From the NCBI RefSeq assembly GCF_022539315.1, contig NC_066327.1, forward strand, positions 13,742,995 through 13,806,994: a stretch of 64,000 bases of DNA, written 5' to 3'. Position 1 is the first letter of the stretch. Each line of letters starts with the position of its first letter. This document shows, one piece after another, positions 34,501-46,390 of this stretch. The notes below the pieces were generated by a model, which was given only the letters and a program-made list of their open reading frames with translations, made no database searches and was not told the origin of the DNA. Both the position numbers and the translations under genes were made by a program. The DNA comes from Serinus canaria (taxonomy: Eukaryota; Chordata; Aves; Passeriformes; Fringillidae).

Positions 34501-37500
34501 ATTTTATTTCTTTGCCAGAGACTTGTAGGACTTTGAAGGATGTTCATCTGGCTGCTGAAATCTTAACTGAAACAATGCATTTTCATCAGTTTAAACTGGT
34601 CCAGTTTAGTAAGTTGAAGGATTTTGGTCATTCATTGTTTCAGAAATCCCCTTGTAAAGAAAAGGAACAAATCTGCTACAGTTCTTTATTCACAGCTCAT
34701 AACTAATCTGAGGTAGCCTTAACCAGGCATTTGTCTTTTCTGTGGAACTAACTCTGCCCCTGTGAGCTTTTTGTTCCCTCTCAACCACTTTTATTTACAG
34801 TTTGGATTACTTGGCATGTTTATAAAATGTAGCAAAAAGATTTTCAACTAAGGCTGATTTGGCTGTGGGCTAAAGCAAAACCTTCATAATTTCTGGTCTT
34901 GGCTCTCCCCATTGTAAGAAGAGTTTTGGTGGTCTGGTAATGGCAACCACAGTGTGCTACAGTGCTTGGGGCTTCTTCATTGCTATTGTTGTGAACAAAA
35001 GTGTTGTGCCAAGCTCTGCCATACTTGTACATAGAGTGGATTTCTACATGGTTTTCAGATAGATAGATACTGAAGAGAGAGTTTTTACAAAAATACATAG
35101 TGACAGGAAAAGCAGGAATAGCTTCAATCTGGAAAAAAAAGTAAGTTGAGATTAGATATTAGAGAAAATTCTTGGCTGTGAGAGTGGTGAGGCCCTGGCA
35201 CAGATTGTCCAGAGAAGCTGTGGCTGCCCCAACTCTGGAAGTGTTCAAGGCCAGGCTGGATGGGACTCTGAGCAACCTTGATCTAGTGGAAGCTGTCCCT
35301 GCCTGTGGGAGGGAGTTGAAAGAAGATGATCTTTAATCAGTTGTTCCAACTCAGGCCATTCTACAATTCTGTTCTCTGGTTCTGTGTATTTTGGTGAAGA
35401 CTGGTGATGTTCTCTTTCTGTTCTAGTCCATGAAGGCAGCCCGCTGGGGGAGCTCCATCGCTGTGTCCGAGATGGTGTCAGAATCAATGTCCACATCCGC
35501 ACTTTCAAAGGGCTCCGTGGAGTCTGCACAGGCTTTTTGGTTGCCTTTGACAAATTCTGGAATATGGTAATTTTTGTTCCAGCCCTTAATTTGTAACTGT
35601 TATATTGAGAACTTGAAATTTGCAACAGGTTTAAGCAAATGACATATGGGGAAGGTTAAGGTGGTTTTGTGGTTGACAAAATTTGCTCTGGTACCAAGTG
35701 TTGGGTTTCAGACTCAAGTGGCACATCTGGGAGGTGCCCAACCATCTTAGAGAGGTTTTAGGTGAGAGAGAAGCTTTGAAGGGTTCCCAACATCTTCAGA
35801 GTTTTGTATAAGAACACAGGAAGGTGGAATATGAGGAATATCGGAAGCTTCCAGAGTTTTCTTTCTCTGCAAAACCCAGTCTTTCTTTAGTGGTGGGTGC
35901 TTCTGTGTTTTCTGTCCCTGACTTCACTGAGCTGCCAGTGACAAAAGCTTTTCCCTGTTTTCTACCTTGTGAAGATCCTAAAGACAGTGGATGGAAGAGC
36001 AGCTATTAAATATTCATGAGCTTGGAGGTGTGAAAAGTTTGGAAGTGGGGAGGAGGGAAAAATTTTGCAGGCAAAGATCACAGAGATTTTGCAAATAATG
36101 CAGAATGATCTTTGCTGCTGCTTTTATACTTCAGTACAATTTAGATGATTAACAAACCAGCTCCAAAGCACAGCTTGTTCCTGGGATGGACTTGCTCTCG
36201 GAACATAATTTCATAATGCTTTGACACAAAGCTGGTCCAAAGCTGCTTCATGTTTTATTTTAATTTCAGTCATTCAGTTTCTTTTATCTTTTTTAGGCCC
36301 TGACAGATGTGGATGAGACTTACAGGAAACCAGTAATGGGCAAAGCCTTCTATGCAGAACCTCAGCTCTCACTGACCCGAGTAGGTGACATCTGCTGTTT
36401 TGTTTCTTAATAGGATCCCCTTTTTCAAAGTAATAAAAGGGAAGCATTGATTTTGAACCCATGTTGACATTTGAAATACTTTATCTCCTTTTATTACAGA
36501 TGACTCTAAAATAATTTGAACTGAGCAAAAAAAATACCCAAAATGTTTTCTGATCTTTCTGAAAGTACTTTAGTAGTTCAGTGTTACTAAAACTCCACTT
36601 TAGAATTAGATCAGAATTGTTCCCACTGCTTAATGTAGCATGCTGAACTTCTAGAAGCTCACTCTGTGGGTTTTGATGTGGGATTTGTTCTGTGTGTTTT
36701 TTGCACCATGGACTGATAGGGTCCATGTTTGTCTTGCCAGGGAACGTGGCAGAGCATCCCTCTGGTACTGACGTTCCTCATGGCACAGTCTATGTCTGCA
36801 GCCAGAGAAACAATAGAGCTCTTTGGTCACTTGAGCTTCCAGTCTGGGTACTGTGAAGCCCAAGATCTCCAAAGCTCTCCACCCTCTAGGATCCAGCTGC
36901 AAATAGAGTTGTTTACCATGTTGACAACTGAAGAGATGATAGATGAACTTCTGAACAATGAAGGGAAAAAAAATGTGACAGGGCAGTGCCTATTGAATGG
37001 CAACAGCTCTGGGCCTTTTGAACATCAGAGAAGCATCACAAAAACATTTAAAATGTTTCATTGTGAGGAGTTTGCTTTCAAATTCCTGCCATTTAAATCT
37101 GTTTTCTGGTAGATCCCACCCTTCCTTCTTTTAAAGATTAGTTAAAAATAATCAAGTTGTCATTGTTCCTTTAGCTCACTCTCACAGCCATTGGCTTTCC
37201 ATCCTGTTGCTGGGAAGAGAGAGGCTAACCAAAAATCTCATTTGTCATTATTTCATAAAAGCTTGTCTGCTGCCAGAGTAAAAGCAATTTCTTTTCCAGT
37301 TTCAGCACCATGTGTTCTTAGATTAACGAGTTCATATAGTGCTTTGGGTCTGCTGCTGTAGCTTTTATTATTTTTCTGTTGTTTGGGATCTGCTCACCTC
37401 CCGGAATACCCACATGTCATCTTTTAGTTTGTTTTGGGGAACATGAAAGATCCCTCCGGTTTTCAGTGTACAGACTCTGCTAATAGAGGCCCTTTATCTT

Positions 37501-38271
37501 AGGGATTCATGATACAAGGATGAAAATCTCTTTAAAACTGTCTGACAACATTAAAAGAACATGGGGAAAAGTGAGCTGTAGGAGCAACTTGGTGTCTCTG
37601 TTTCTCCTGCCCAAAGTTAAAGGCTACCACACAGCAGTGTTGCTCCCGAAATTAAATTCCTTGGTGCTCACATTAGGACAGTCATGACCATGCAAGAGAC
37701 TCATTGACCTTCTATCACTGTGTGACTTTGGTAAGCAAATATGGTCTTTATTGCTGGTGGAGATTTGGCACTGTGTCTTGTGAGCTGCTTTGGGATTGTA
37801 CATGAAAATACAATGTAGAAGTGTGGAACAAGTAGCCTCTCTTGTTTTACAAGTGTGGTCATAGATACAACTGTCCTTTTGCAGCTGTTTGACAGACTCA
37901 AGCTGCAGGAATCCTCAGGGAAGAAGAGAGCTGACTCAAAGACTGTCTCACAGGAGGTGGCCCTGACAAATGACTCTCAGATGCTGAGTTTGAAGGCTGG
38001 ATCTGGACGAGGGAGAGCAGAAGAGGAGCGTGAGAGGCAGAAACATTTGGGCAGAGCTGGAGAGAAGAAGACTCCAGGTGACAGAAGTGAAGCTGATGTG
38101 GGCAGCAGGACTGCCCACACAGAGGGGGCCAGTGCTGGTGGGGCCCGAGTGAGGAGCCAGCCCCGGAGGAGAAGGCGGCCCAAGGTGGATTATCAGCAGG
38201 TGTTCACACGCCACATAAACCAGATCTTTATTCGAGGAGAGAATGTCTTGCTTGTCCATTTAGCACATTGA
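31104..38271 (+). CDS. LSM11: LSM11, U7 snRNP-specific Sm-like protein, complete, four exons
   Basis: LSM11 replaces an SmD subunit in the U7 snRNP, which directs 3'-end cleavage of replication-dependent histone pre-mRNAs; its N-terminus recruits FLASH. Exons 31104-31515, 35427-35566, 36297-36380 and 37885-38271 join in phase to 340 residues (human 360). Visible features: the N-terminal [18 protein letters not shown] and APCFNN segment; [34 protein letters not shown] leading into Sm motif 1 ([27 protein letters not shown]). After a long basic, low-complexity linker of about 100 residues comes Sm motif 2 at the C-terminus ([19 protein letters not shown]). A split Sm fold with a long linker is characteristic of LSM11. 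The promoter is a CpG island and the 3' UTR is probably long. Confidence 0.97.
31750..31925 (+). mobile_element. CR1 LINE 3' fragment
   Basis: The CR1 tail is in plus orientation: gaggccaggttggatggggc, then the aggttcctcccagccgagac and cattccgtgattctctga terminus. It lies in LSM11 intron 1. Confidence 0.88.
35098..35395 (+). mobile_element. CR1 LINE 3' fragment
   Basis: The CR1 3' end is in plus orientation, running from tagtgacaggaaaagcagga through caaggccaggctggatggga to an attctgttctctggttctgt terminus. It ends about 30 bp before LSM11 exon 2, close to its branch-point region. Confidence 0.88.
35427..35566 (+). CDS. LSM11: LSM11 coding exon 2 (Sm motif 1)
   Basis: The acceptor is tctgttctag and the donor aatatg|gtaatt. 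The exon encodes [17 protein letters not shown], then [15 protein letters not shown] and [13 protein letters not shown]. Confidence 0.97.
35567..37884 (+). other. LSM11: LSM11 introns 2 and 3
   Basis: The introns are 35567-36296 and 36381-37884. A 127-codon ORF at 36729-37112 in intron 3 is not a recognised protein. No repeat is identified. Confidence 0.8.
36297..36380 (+). CDS. LSM11: LSM11 coding exon 3
   Basis: The exon is 84 bp and encodes [19 protein letters not shown] followed by AEPQLSLTR. The acceptor is tcttttttag and the donor acccga|gtaggt. Confidence 0.96.
37885..38271 (+). CDS. LSM11: LSM11 coding exon 4 (linker, Sm motif 2, stop)
   Basis: The acceptor is ccttttgcag. The exon encodes [14 protein letters not shown], a basic Ser/Arg/Gly linker, and [19 protein letters not shown] then [10 protein letters not shown] with TGA. 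The C-terminus matches human except for the last residue (His for Gln). Confidence 0.97.
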   Translation: MFDRLKLQESSGKKRADSKTVSQEVALTNDSQMLSLKAGSGRGRAEEERERQKHLGRAGEKKTPGDRSEADVGSRTAHTEGASAGGARVRSQPRRRRRPKVDYQQVFTRHINQIFIRGENVLLVHLAH

Positions 38272-41206
38272 CTTGGCTGAGCCTTTGTCAGAGTATTTAT
38301 TTGATAGCATGACTTGCTGCTGCAGCTCCCATTGCTGTTTAGAGTTGTCATTGAGTAGGATGGTACTGTGGCTGGTTTCCCATTGCCACCTCAAGGCAGG
38401 GGAAAGAATTTTAACTTGAGCATCCTGGGCTTGATGCCAAAGCAGCCTCCTTAGATCACTGTTGGGGGTCTTAGGAGAAGGTCAGCAACAGAGTTGTTTC
38501 TGTGATATGAGGAAGTTAAGCACAGAGAGAATTTTGGTGTACTCTGTTACAGGAACTACTTGTGGCACACATTTAAGGATAAGATCTGGACCTGCAATAA
38601 ATCAGAAATGCTCTTTTGCACATTCTGAGTAATATCAAGAGGAAATTGCTAATGAAACCAACAGTTTATCTGCTGCTGTTACATGGATGTCCTCTTTTCC
38701 AGATATAATTCTGACAGTCATTTTGAAATAGTTGAAAACATTGAAGTCACATCCTGCTGATGGCTACTGGCCTCTTTGCCATAGTTAGCTCTGTAAATGC
38801 TCTGTGTGATAGAAAACCTCTTAATTGTAAAGTATTCTTTTATTGTGGGTGATGACAGGACTGTAACTTGTTTCCAGTATCAAAGCTTAGGCTCTCTTTG
38901 TAATGCTGTGCTTTGGCCCTGTGTCACCAGCAAGCCAATGATGTAGCTGCCTCAGAGACCTCCCTGTTTGGAGTTTATCTGTGGCTGAGGATGGAGAACT
39001 ATCCTTTCATATTTCACCCACTTGCTACTTAGTGTAAGAGTGAAGCTGGCAAAGATTGGGTTTTTCTCTGGTGTGTTTGTACACACCTGTCCTGTATTTA
39101 AACACCTTTCAGGCTCCCTTAATGAAACCAGGAGCTGCTGTGTCTCCAGCAGCTCTCATGGAGCAGGACTTTTCATGGGTCTTTCCTGTCCCTGTGAGGG
39201 ATGCATCATGTAATTCCAGTTGAGCTTTAGAGATGCGCCTGAAAAGGTTTTGAAATATAGAAGTCAAACTCAACTCATCAGGGTTTCATTTTAGCAAGGC
39301 TGTTGAATTATTGCAGATCAGACCAGGGTTCTGCAGGTATAAACTGCTTTCCAAAAAACCTACCTGCAGAAGTTTGAGGGTAAATGAAGCTGTTCCATTA
39401 TGTAGTCTGTTCCCTTTGTTGTCAAAGGAGATTTCCTGCTGCTATTCTGTATTCATCTCAACTGCCTTGTGCTTTGCAGCAGCTCTGTGTGTTTAAGCTG
39501 AAGTTGGGAAATTTCTTTGTAGCAGGACTTACATTGCATATAGATGCCCTGAGTTCTCAAATTGAGTGGCTGTACTGTGGGTGACATGGATTTCTGTTGC
39601 TGCAGATGCAGCATTCTGCTTGCTGGGTCGTTAGGGATATGTCTGGTGTTTGGGTGAATCACAGAAATCATTTAGCAGGCATTCTGGACACACAAAGCAG
39701 CTGTTTGCCTCTGGGGGAGCTTGAAACTTATGTCAACATTTCATATGACATGGGGCTTGATGAGCTCAGCCACTGAGCTCAAAGCCAAGTTCAGTCTGGG
39801 ACAGAATAAAAAGTACTGTTCAGGCAAATTAGTTTCATCAAGGGAGAAAAAGAAAAGAAAAGAAAAAAAATTAAATACTCTCTGCAGCTTCTTCTGAAAC
39901 ATTGCTTTACTGCTGTAATCCCATCCCTCTGTGAACTGAGACTAGGCACTGAAAGATTCTTCTCATGGAGGTCCTCGTTTCCCCTCTCTTCTTTACTGTT
40001 CATGTTTGTGTTCATGTGCTCTGCAGTTTTTCCCTTTTTTTCTTCTTTTTTTTTTCCCCCCTTACTCCTGTCAATACTTTGTCTCCTCAGGACATTCTAA
40101 ACTCTGGTTTACAAAGACTGTTCTTGTCCTGGCCTTCTTCACCCTTTCCTGGTTGGCTTTCTAAGTACTAAGCAGAACCCTCACTAATTACTGGAAACGT
40201 GAAGCTAGAAACAAGGTGCTTATCTCTGCTCCTGACTTCGCAGCAGCTTTTATTGCAAGTGAATATTTTCTTCCTTATGGTTGTGGGGATTTTCCTCTCT
40301 GTTTTCTGGCAGCTTTGTTCTTATTTCAGCTGCTTGGGATGACTCCTCTCTGCCTTTTCTATTAGTACCAAAGGCCATTGGTTCTGACCTCTCCTCTTTC
40401 TTTCATATTTGACCAAAGGGTGTCAGATCACCCTCAGGCTGACATACAGTGACAGCTCATTGAATTCTTGCTTTTCTTCACCTCATATTTTTAAATCTAT
40501 TTGTCTGCCTAGTTAATGCCTTGTGCACTAACTAAGATACAACTACCGTGAATGTTTTTGTGGTTGTGCTGCCTTTCCTGTTGATTGACACTTCCCCAAG
40601 TTCTCAGTTACTGCTGGAAGTCTCAATGTTTCCTTTCATAATGGGTTCTTCCCTGAAACCTTACAGATGTTTGTTGCTTCACATCTACAAGTTTCTTTGT
40701 TTACATTTTATGAAAAATGTTGGTGCTTAGACTTAAGTTTGTGCCTTGATTTTTATATCATCCCTGACCTGTTCTTCCAGAATCATCACCTTGGTGAGCA
40801 AATCTGGTTAAGGATTATAGTTTTATAGATATCTACTTTTTTTGCACTACCTCATTGTTAAAATGTTCCTCCCGTCATCTGTGAAGCTGGTTAAACTGCT
40901 CTCTTCTAGTTTAGATTTAATGAATTATTTGTTGGTTCTTCATTTGTATCCTACTTTCCTGTCCTCGTTTCTTATTATTTCCAAGCTGCTTCCTAAATAC
41001 TGCTTCTTCCTCTTCTACAACTTCAGATCTTCCAAAATGTCTTCCTTTTCCCACTTTTTCTGGCATTGTGTATTTTTAAAATGCATTATTAAAATGCTGT
41101 CGTACAGATTTTGTCTCTTTCAAGTATCGTGATTGTGATGAAGCAAGTGATCCTGTAGGTGTGTTGTCACTTGCTTGTTCAATACTGCAGATAACATTGC
41201 TCTTTA

Positions 41207-41212
41207 AATAAA
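41207..41212 (+). terminator. LSM11: Candidate LSM11 polyadenylation signal
   Basis: AATAAA occurs in ctctttaaataaaatgg, about 2.9 kb after the LSM11 stop. It is one of several candidates. Confidence 0.3.
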
Positions 41213-43044
41213 ATGGAATGCCATGTTCTGAAATGGGTTCTTCTACCTCACTGAAGTATTCTCCTAAATCTGTTTAAAAAAAAAGAAAAAAAAAAGAAAA
41301 CAATTTGGAAGCAAATGAGTTTTGGGTTTCAGTGTTTTTTTTAAATTGTTTCTGGTTGTTTCTTTCTATGATTTTCCTTTTCCAAACTCAACATAAAATT
41401 TTTTGTTCAAAAAGTTTTTTGCTCCCAGCCCTTCCTCTCTTGCTGCAGTGATGCTGTGAGCATGAACACACCAAAGTCTTTGTGCTAAGGAATGAAGAGC
41501 AGGAAACAGAGAGCAACATGAGAGTAAAAAAGCTTTGGGCAGATATGAAAACCTCCCCCGAAAGGATCAGCAGGTGCCACCTGTCCTGTATTCCTGGGAC
41601 TTAGCTCAGCCTGGTGCTCAGCAGTGGTTCTTAAAGTGTGTTTGGGGTGAGGTACTGCAGGGAGCAGTTTTCTGCAATAATTTCAAAGAAGCATTGGGAT
41701 AATTTGGGGAAGTTTTAAAATAATTTCCCATTTCTGGGATGATTTCTTAGGAAATGTTTTTGCACAGGTGCTTCACTTTTATCAAACCCTCCTTAGGCTG
41801 TGGTTGTAGAAAAGGTAAGGCCAAAGGGGGAAAAAAGCTAATAAAAAAGTGTGGGTTTGGTTCCTTCTCTGAACTGACACCTCTAGCTTGGTAATTGCCT
41901 GGAAGGGTATTTTCTGACCTAGAGTGAAGTACTTAGCACGTCCTCTGCAGGTGATTACTGAATTAATCAGTGAGCGCTGTTTTCCATCTGCTTCTTCCCC
42001 TTCAGTGTTTGGATTCATTGTTTCTTCTGCAGCATTCCCTCAGCAGGGCAGTGTCTCAGCAGGAACAGGCCTGAGTGCCCACTGATTTTTACTCTTCCCT
42101 AAGGAATGTTACCCCATCCAGTTTTGAATTCAAAGAGCTTTTGGCTAGGCTTCATTTTCATACTGTTCTCTTTAGATTTTTGGATTTATTTGGTCAGAAG
42201 AATTATTTATCTTGGATTAGTATTACTTTTTGGAGTAAACTGATTTTTTGAAACTTTTAAAAAATAAGTTTTTCCTTATTTTCCTCCACAAATTGCTAGA
42301 TTTTCCTAGTTTGTTGTTGCAGTCACCCACTTGCACCTGTGAATCACTGGGTGAAGAGGTGTGCAGGATAAAAAGAGGCAGAGTAAAAAGGTACGTAATT
42401 TTTATTGAATTTGACGTTCTGTCCAACATTCTGCCCACACTCAGCCTTTCTGTTTCTTACTGGCACTGACCTAAGTGAGGCAGGTGTAAATGATTTGATC
42501 CAGAATCTTGAAGGAAAATGGAGCAGGGACAGCAGACTGAAAGTACTGAGTTTATGAAGATGTTTATCTCCAGGTAAACTTCCTGTCTTTGACTAAACAG
42601 ATCAGAGTTATAAGCACTGACTTATACTGCTAGCTCTGCCTCTTGATAAAACTGGAAGGCAGAGTCCTGCAGCTTTTCAGAGGTGATGCAGTGATTCCCT
42701 CAGCCAGGACAGCTCTTGCCTGAGAAGCTGCTCAGGTATATGCCAGTGTCTGCCTCAGAGCATAACTGCAAATACTGCCAATTAATATGAGGATGTTTTC
42801 TCTCCTGCCTGCACTGCCAAGTGTAAAATATGAATGCTGAAGTCTGCAGCATCTGCAGCCCAGAACTACTTCAGTTCGTGCTTTCGCTTCTTGACATTGG
42901 CTTAAAAAATTCAAGTTTGTGCTAATGGCAATCCTAAGACAGTCTTTTAGAACATTAGGAAAGCCTGCTGCTGACTAGAAATAATATTGGAAAAGTAAGT
43001 TTTTACAGAATTTGTGAAATTGTGATTGTAATTAGTATTGCAAA

Positions 43045-43270
43045 CCAGGAAAGACTGAGAGAGTTAGAATTGTTCAGCCTGGAGAAGAGAAGCTTTGGGG
43101 TGACCTAATTGCAGCCTTTGAGTACCTGAAGGGAGCTTACAAGAAAGATGGAGAGAGACTACTGACAAGGGCCAGGAGCGCCAGGACAAGAGGGAATGGC
43201 TTCACACTGACAGAGAGTAGTGTTAGATGGGATATTAGGCAAAGACAAAGGAGGGGAGAGGAATTACTCA
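43045..43270 (+). mobile_element. CR1 LINE fragment
   Basis: The sequence carries CR1 phrases in plus orientation (ttcagcctggagaagagaag, then gacctaattgcagcctttga and ggccaggagcgccaggacaa). It is 5'-truncated and lacks a clear 3' terminus. Confidence 0.85.
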
Positions 43271-44783
43271 GGTGGTGGTAACTCTTTGACATGGGAAGGG
43301 GCTTTCTAACCTGTGCCTTGGGCACAATCCTGCCAGCACTGGGCAGTTGAGCTCTGTAGATGAAGGGGAGGATGCTGAGCCAGCTCTTGAGTGCAGCCTC
43401 CCTTATGCTGTGAACCTTTCACAGCACCTGAACTGCCCCTGGAATCTCTGCCAGGCTCCTGCCCTAACGACTGACATGTTTGATCCTGCCTCTTAATATT
43501 TTACAGATGAAACCCAGTGGGAGAAGAAGGAATTAAGCAAATTTGCCCTTTTGAGGTGGGGATGGAGAAGGCTTGGTTTTCCTTGGCTTCCTGGGGTGCA
43601 GGAGAAAGGACTATTTTAATGGGGAAATAGCAGAGATGTTTGTCTCATGATGTTTACAAGTCCTTTCAGATGTCACTGTAAGTGCTCTTGCTCTTAGCTG
43701 GTGGAAGTGAAGGCCTGTCAGGGAAGGAAAATGCCTCCTGATGTTCCTGGATAACTATCTTATTAGCTTCTAGCTTTCTGGTGTACACCCGGATGACTTT
43801 GTTGAAAAAAAATTAGTACACCTGAGACTTTCAGTCAGTCTTGTATTCGTTTAGAATGAAAAGTAGTTTGATCAGTTTGTGTGAAAACATATCCATCCTT
43901 TTTTCCTCTCAAAAGATCAGTGCTCTCCCTCAGGAAAGAAATGAAAGCTGCTCCTATAGCGATTGCTTCTGATTTCCACTGCTTCAGAGCAAAGTGCAGC
44001 TGTGCCAAGGTGTCTTCAGCTGACACATTATCCTGAGAGGATGAGATGAGAGAAATGTTTGGTTTCTCTAAAACTAAAATGGGCATTACAAGGGGAGCAG
44101 ATGGGATGACCTCTTTTCAATAGTGCACACACCCACAGTAGTTGCCCAGACGGACTTGTTAACCAATGAGTCACCTGTAAAACTTCCTTAGGGAGCCACA
44201 GAGGAGCAGCATGAGCCGCCAGACATGGAATTGGAAGTCAGGGGCTGACAAATTCCACTCTCTTCACTGCCTCTTGCTCACTGAATGGTCTTGGCAAGTT
44301 GCTTCCATCCCTCTCCCACAGCTGTAGCACATCCAAGAGCACTCCTTGCCTGTCTTAGGAGGAGCTGGGGAAGTGGTAAATGCTATACAAGTGCCAAGTG
44401 TTGTTATCAAAACTCTGTCAGGTAATGTAGATACATCAACCCTCTGCCCTCTCCAGGCTCGTGACTGTTAGTTAACCTCACCTTGGCACATGAAAACCAT
44501 GTGGGGAATCAGGTACAAAAACACTCTTCAGTCTTGAAATCACTGACGTCTTCAAGGTCACATTTGGTGACTTCAATATCTGTTTCACAGCTGCAGTTCC
44601 ATGTTTGGGTCAGATGGTGATAAATGAGGGTGTAACTTGTTTGTAATTCCTTCTCTGTCTTCCTAAACATTTTGTTTCTTAGGAAGCTGATGCTGCTATG
44701 AACATATTGGATAATACTGAATTTGCAATATTCTGCTTTCCAGATATAAATGTTTATATTTAAAATTGCTAAGACTGCGATGC

Positions 44784-44789
44784 AATAAA
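44784..44789 (+). terminator. LSM11: Candidate distal LSM11 polyadenylation signal
   Basis: AATAAA occurs in gatgcaataaatatatcc and is followed by a TTTG/TGT-rich stretch (cagtttgtctc, later tttttttgtgctc) suitable as a downstream element. It would give a 3' UTR of about 6.5 kb. Confidence 0.35.
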
Positions 44790-45292
44790 TATATCCATGT
44801 AACAGTTTGTCTCAAAGCATGATTTTTTTGTGCTCTACCAATACAGTGATGTATATTGTGTCAGTGAAGGAGCTGGGACTGCCTGGTTAGGACAGATGCT
44901 GGAGGTGGAGACCCCCAGGTGTGAATAAAGCACTGCTATCTAGTCACATAACTGGGGACAAACCTGTCATTTGTGTGTTCAAAAGGGTATGAATCTACAG
45001 AGTAACAATGCCATGATACTTGTTTTTTAGAGATGCAGAAGGGAAGTGAACTTCATGTTGATAAATGTAACCACCAGTGGCCTGATCAATCAAAGGTCTG
45101 TTACCTTAGTGTGTGGTGTTCCACAATGCCAGCAGGAGATGGCTTTCCAGGAACCAGGGAGGTCCAGAGCCAGCATCCAAGCACTTGCTCCAGCATGCAT
45201 AGCTAGTGACTTCCAGTAACCTTTCTAATCCCAAGGTAAGTGATGCTGATACATTTGGATCAGAAATGTCTTTTTAAGGAGAAATTCTTTCT

Positions 45293-45425
45293 TCTGAGGG
45301 TGGCAAGGTCCTGTCACAGGCAGTCCAGAGAAGCTGTGGCTGCCCCATCCTTGGGAGTGTCCAAGGCCAGGTTGGATGGGGCTTGGCCAACCTGGGATGT
45401 GGAAGGTGTCCTTGCCCTTGGCTAG
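45293..45425 (+). mobile_element. CR1 LINE fragment
   Basis: The sequence is gtccagagaagctgtggctg, then gtccaaggccaggttggatg and gggcttggccaacctgg in plus orientation. It is truncated. Confidence 0.85.
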
Positions 45426-45779
45426 GAGTAATTCCCATTGCAGCTGGGAACTGTGGGATTAACAGGTGCTCCCGTTCTGTGCAGGCACCCTGCTCTGGGA
45501 ACCTCATGCCAGGCAGGAGGCAGAGGCTGGAGGGATGCTCCCACTGTGGAAGGCCCCCTTCTCTGGAAAGGGATAGGGGAGATTTTCAGGACTCTGGATT
45601 TCTCCCTTCCATGGGCACTAAATGCTCCAGAAAGGTTGTTCAAACACTCCCCTCTGTGCTACAACCCTTTAGCTTCTCTTTATTCCACTGGGAGTCTCAG
45701 CCAGAGCCTCGCCTGGTAGAGCCAGGTGTGCTCTACCAAGCAGGAATCCGCTGATGCTCCCACCGGGAAAAATGGGAGA

Positions 45780-46060
45780 TTCAGGTTCACCTGAGGTACC
45801 CTCAGCCATGCGGGGTAGGGGCTGCGGGGACGGGCCGGGCCCTTCCCGGTCACTCTCCCCGTCCCGATCCCGCTCCCGCTCCCGGCCTGGAACGGCCGCG
45901 GCGCCGCCGGGCCCGCGCCCCGCCAGGGGGCAGCAGCGGGCAGGGAAACCCCGCGGCGGCCGTGAGGGGGCGGAGGGGGCGGAGGGGCAGAGCTCGGGGC
46001 AGCGGGGCCGCAAACACCGCCCGGGGCGCCGCTCCTGGAGGAACAGTGTGTGCCTGAGTG
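45780..46060. promoter_or_regulatory. Isolated CpG island with Sp1-type boxes, no known gene attached
   Basis: About 280 bp of dense CpG lie 7.5 kb beyond the LSM11 stop and 11 kb from the CLINT1 stop. It has tandem GGGGGCGG boxes (45964-45987) and a CTCF-like core (45919-45935). A 146-codon plus-strand ORF crosses it but looks like an open frame in GC-rich DNA. It could be the promoter of a lncRNA or an insulator. Confidence 0.6.
45919..45935. promoter_or_regulatory. CTCF-like binding site
   Basis: The sequence cccgccagggggcagca fits the CTCF core (CC-x-C-[CT]-AGGGGGC-[AG]). It sits inside an isolated CpG island between the convergent genes LSM11 and CLINT1. Assigned from motif only. Confidence 0.6.
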
Positions 46061-46226
46061 TGTCTGTCTGTGTCTGTGCTCCCCATGCTTCATACGGCCC
46101 CGGTCAGGCTCCGGGTGCTGCCTCTCCCTGCCTTGTGAGCAGTGTTTGCACAGCATCATCTCTCCCTTTGCAACAGGCCGAAGTTTCCCCCTAAAAACAG
46201 CCCTGGAGTCACTGGGACAGAGTCCT

Positions 46227-46390
46227 CACACAGTCACAGAATCACTGAGTCTGGAAAAGACCTCCAGGATAATCGAGCCCAACCTGTGACTGATCCCCAC
46301 CTTGTCAGCTAGAAAAGAGCATAGAGTGCCATATCCATGGTTCCTTGAACACCTTCAGGGACAGTGGCACCTCTCTGGGCAGCCCTCACC
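46227..46390 (-). mobile_element. CR1 LINE fragment
   Basis: In reverse orientation it carries cacagaatcactgagtctgg, the 'aagacctccaggataatcga' phrase and ggtggcacctctctgggca-like text. It is an old, degraded copy. Confidence 0.8.

Larger units (their letters stand above)
31516..35426 (+). other. LSM11: LSM11 intron 1
   Basis: The intron is 3.9 kb and contains two CR1 fragments, one near each end. No other gene is seen. Confidence 0.85.
38272..44810 (+). other. LSM11: Probable long LSM11 3' UTR and flanking sequence
   Basis: Candidate polyA signals follow the stop at 38596-38601, 39805-39810, 41207-41212 and 44784-44789. Human LSM11 mRNA is known to have a multi-kilobase 3' UTR, so the last signal could be the main end, but the sequence alone does not decide. 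The block between about 39.96 and 41.13 kb is strongly T/C-rich on the plus strand. A CR1 fragment lies at 43.05 kb. Confidence 0.45.

Noticed and set aside
36729..37112. 127-codon ORF in LSM11 intron 3
   Set aside because: It is not flanked by a match to LSM11. No family is recognised, and ordinary AT-rich intron can carry such a frame by chance.
45754..46194. 146-codon plus-strand ORF across the orphan CpG island
   Set aside because: It is Arg/Ser/Gly/Pro low complexity followed by text from a GT-rich repeat. No conserved motif is seen and the start context is not convincing.
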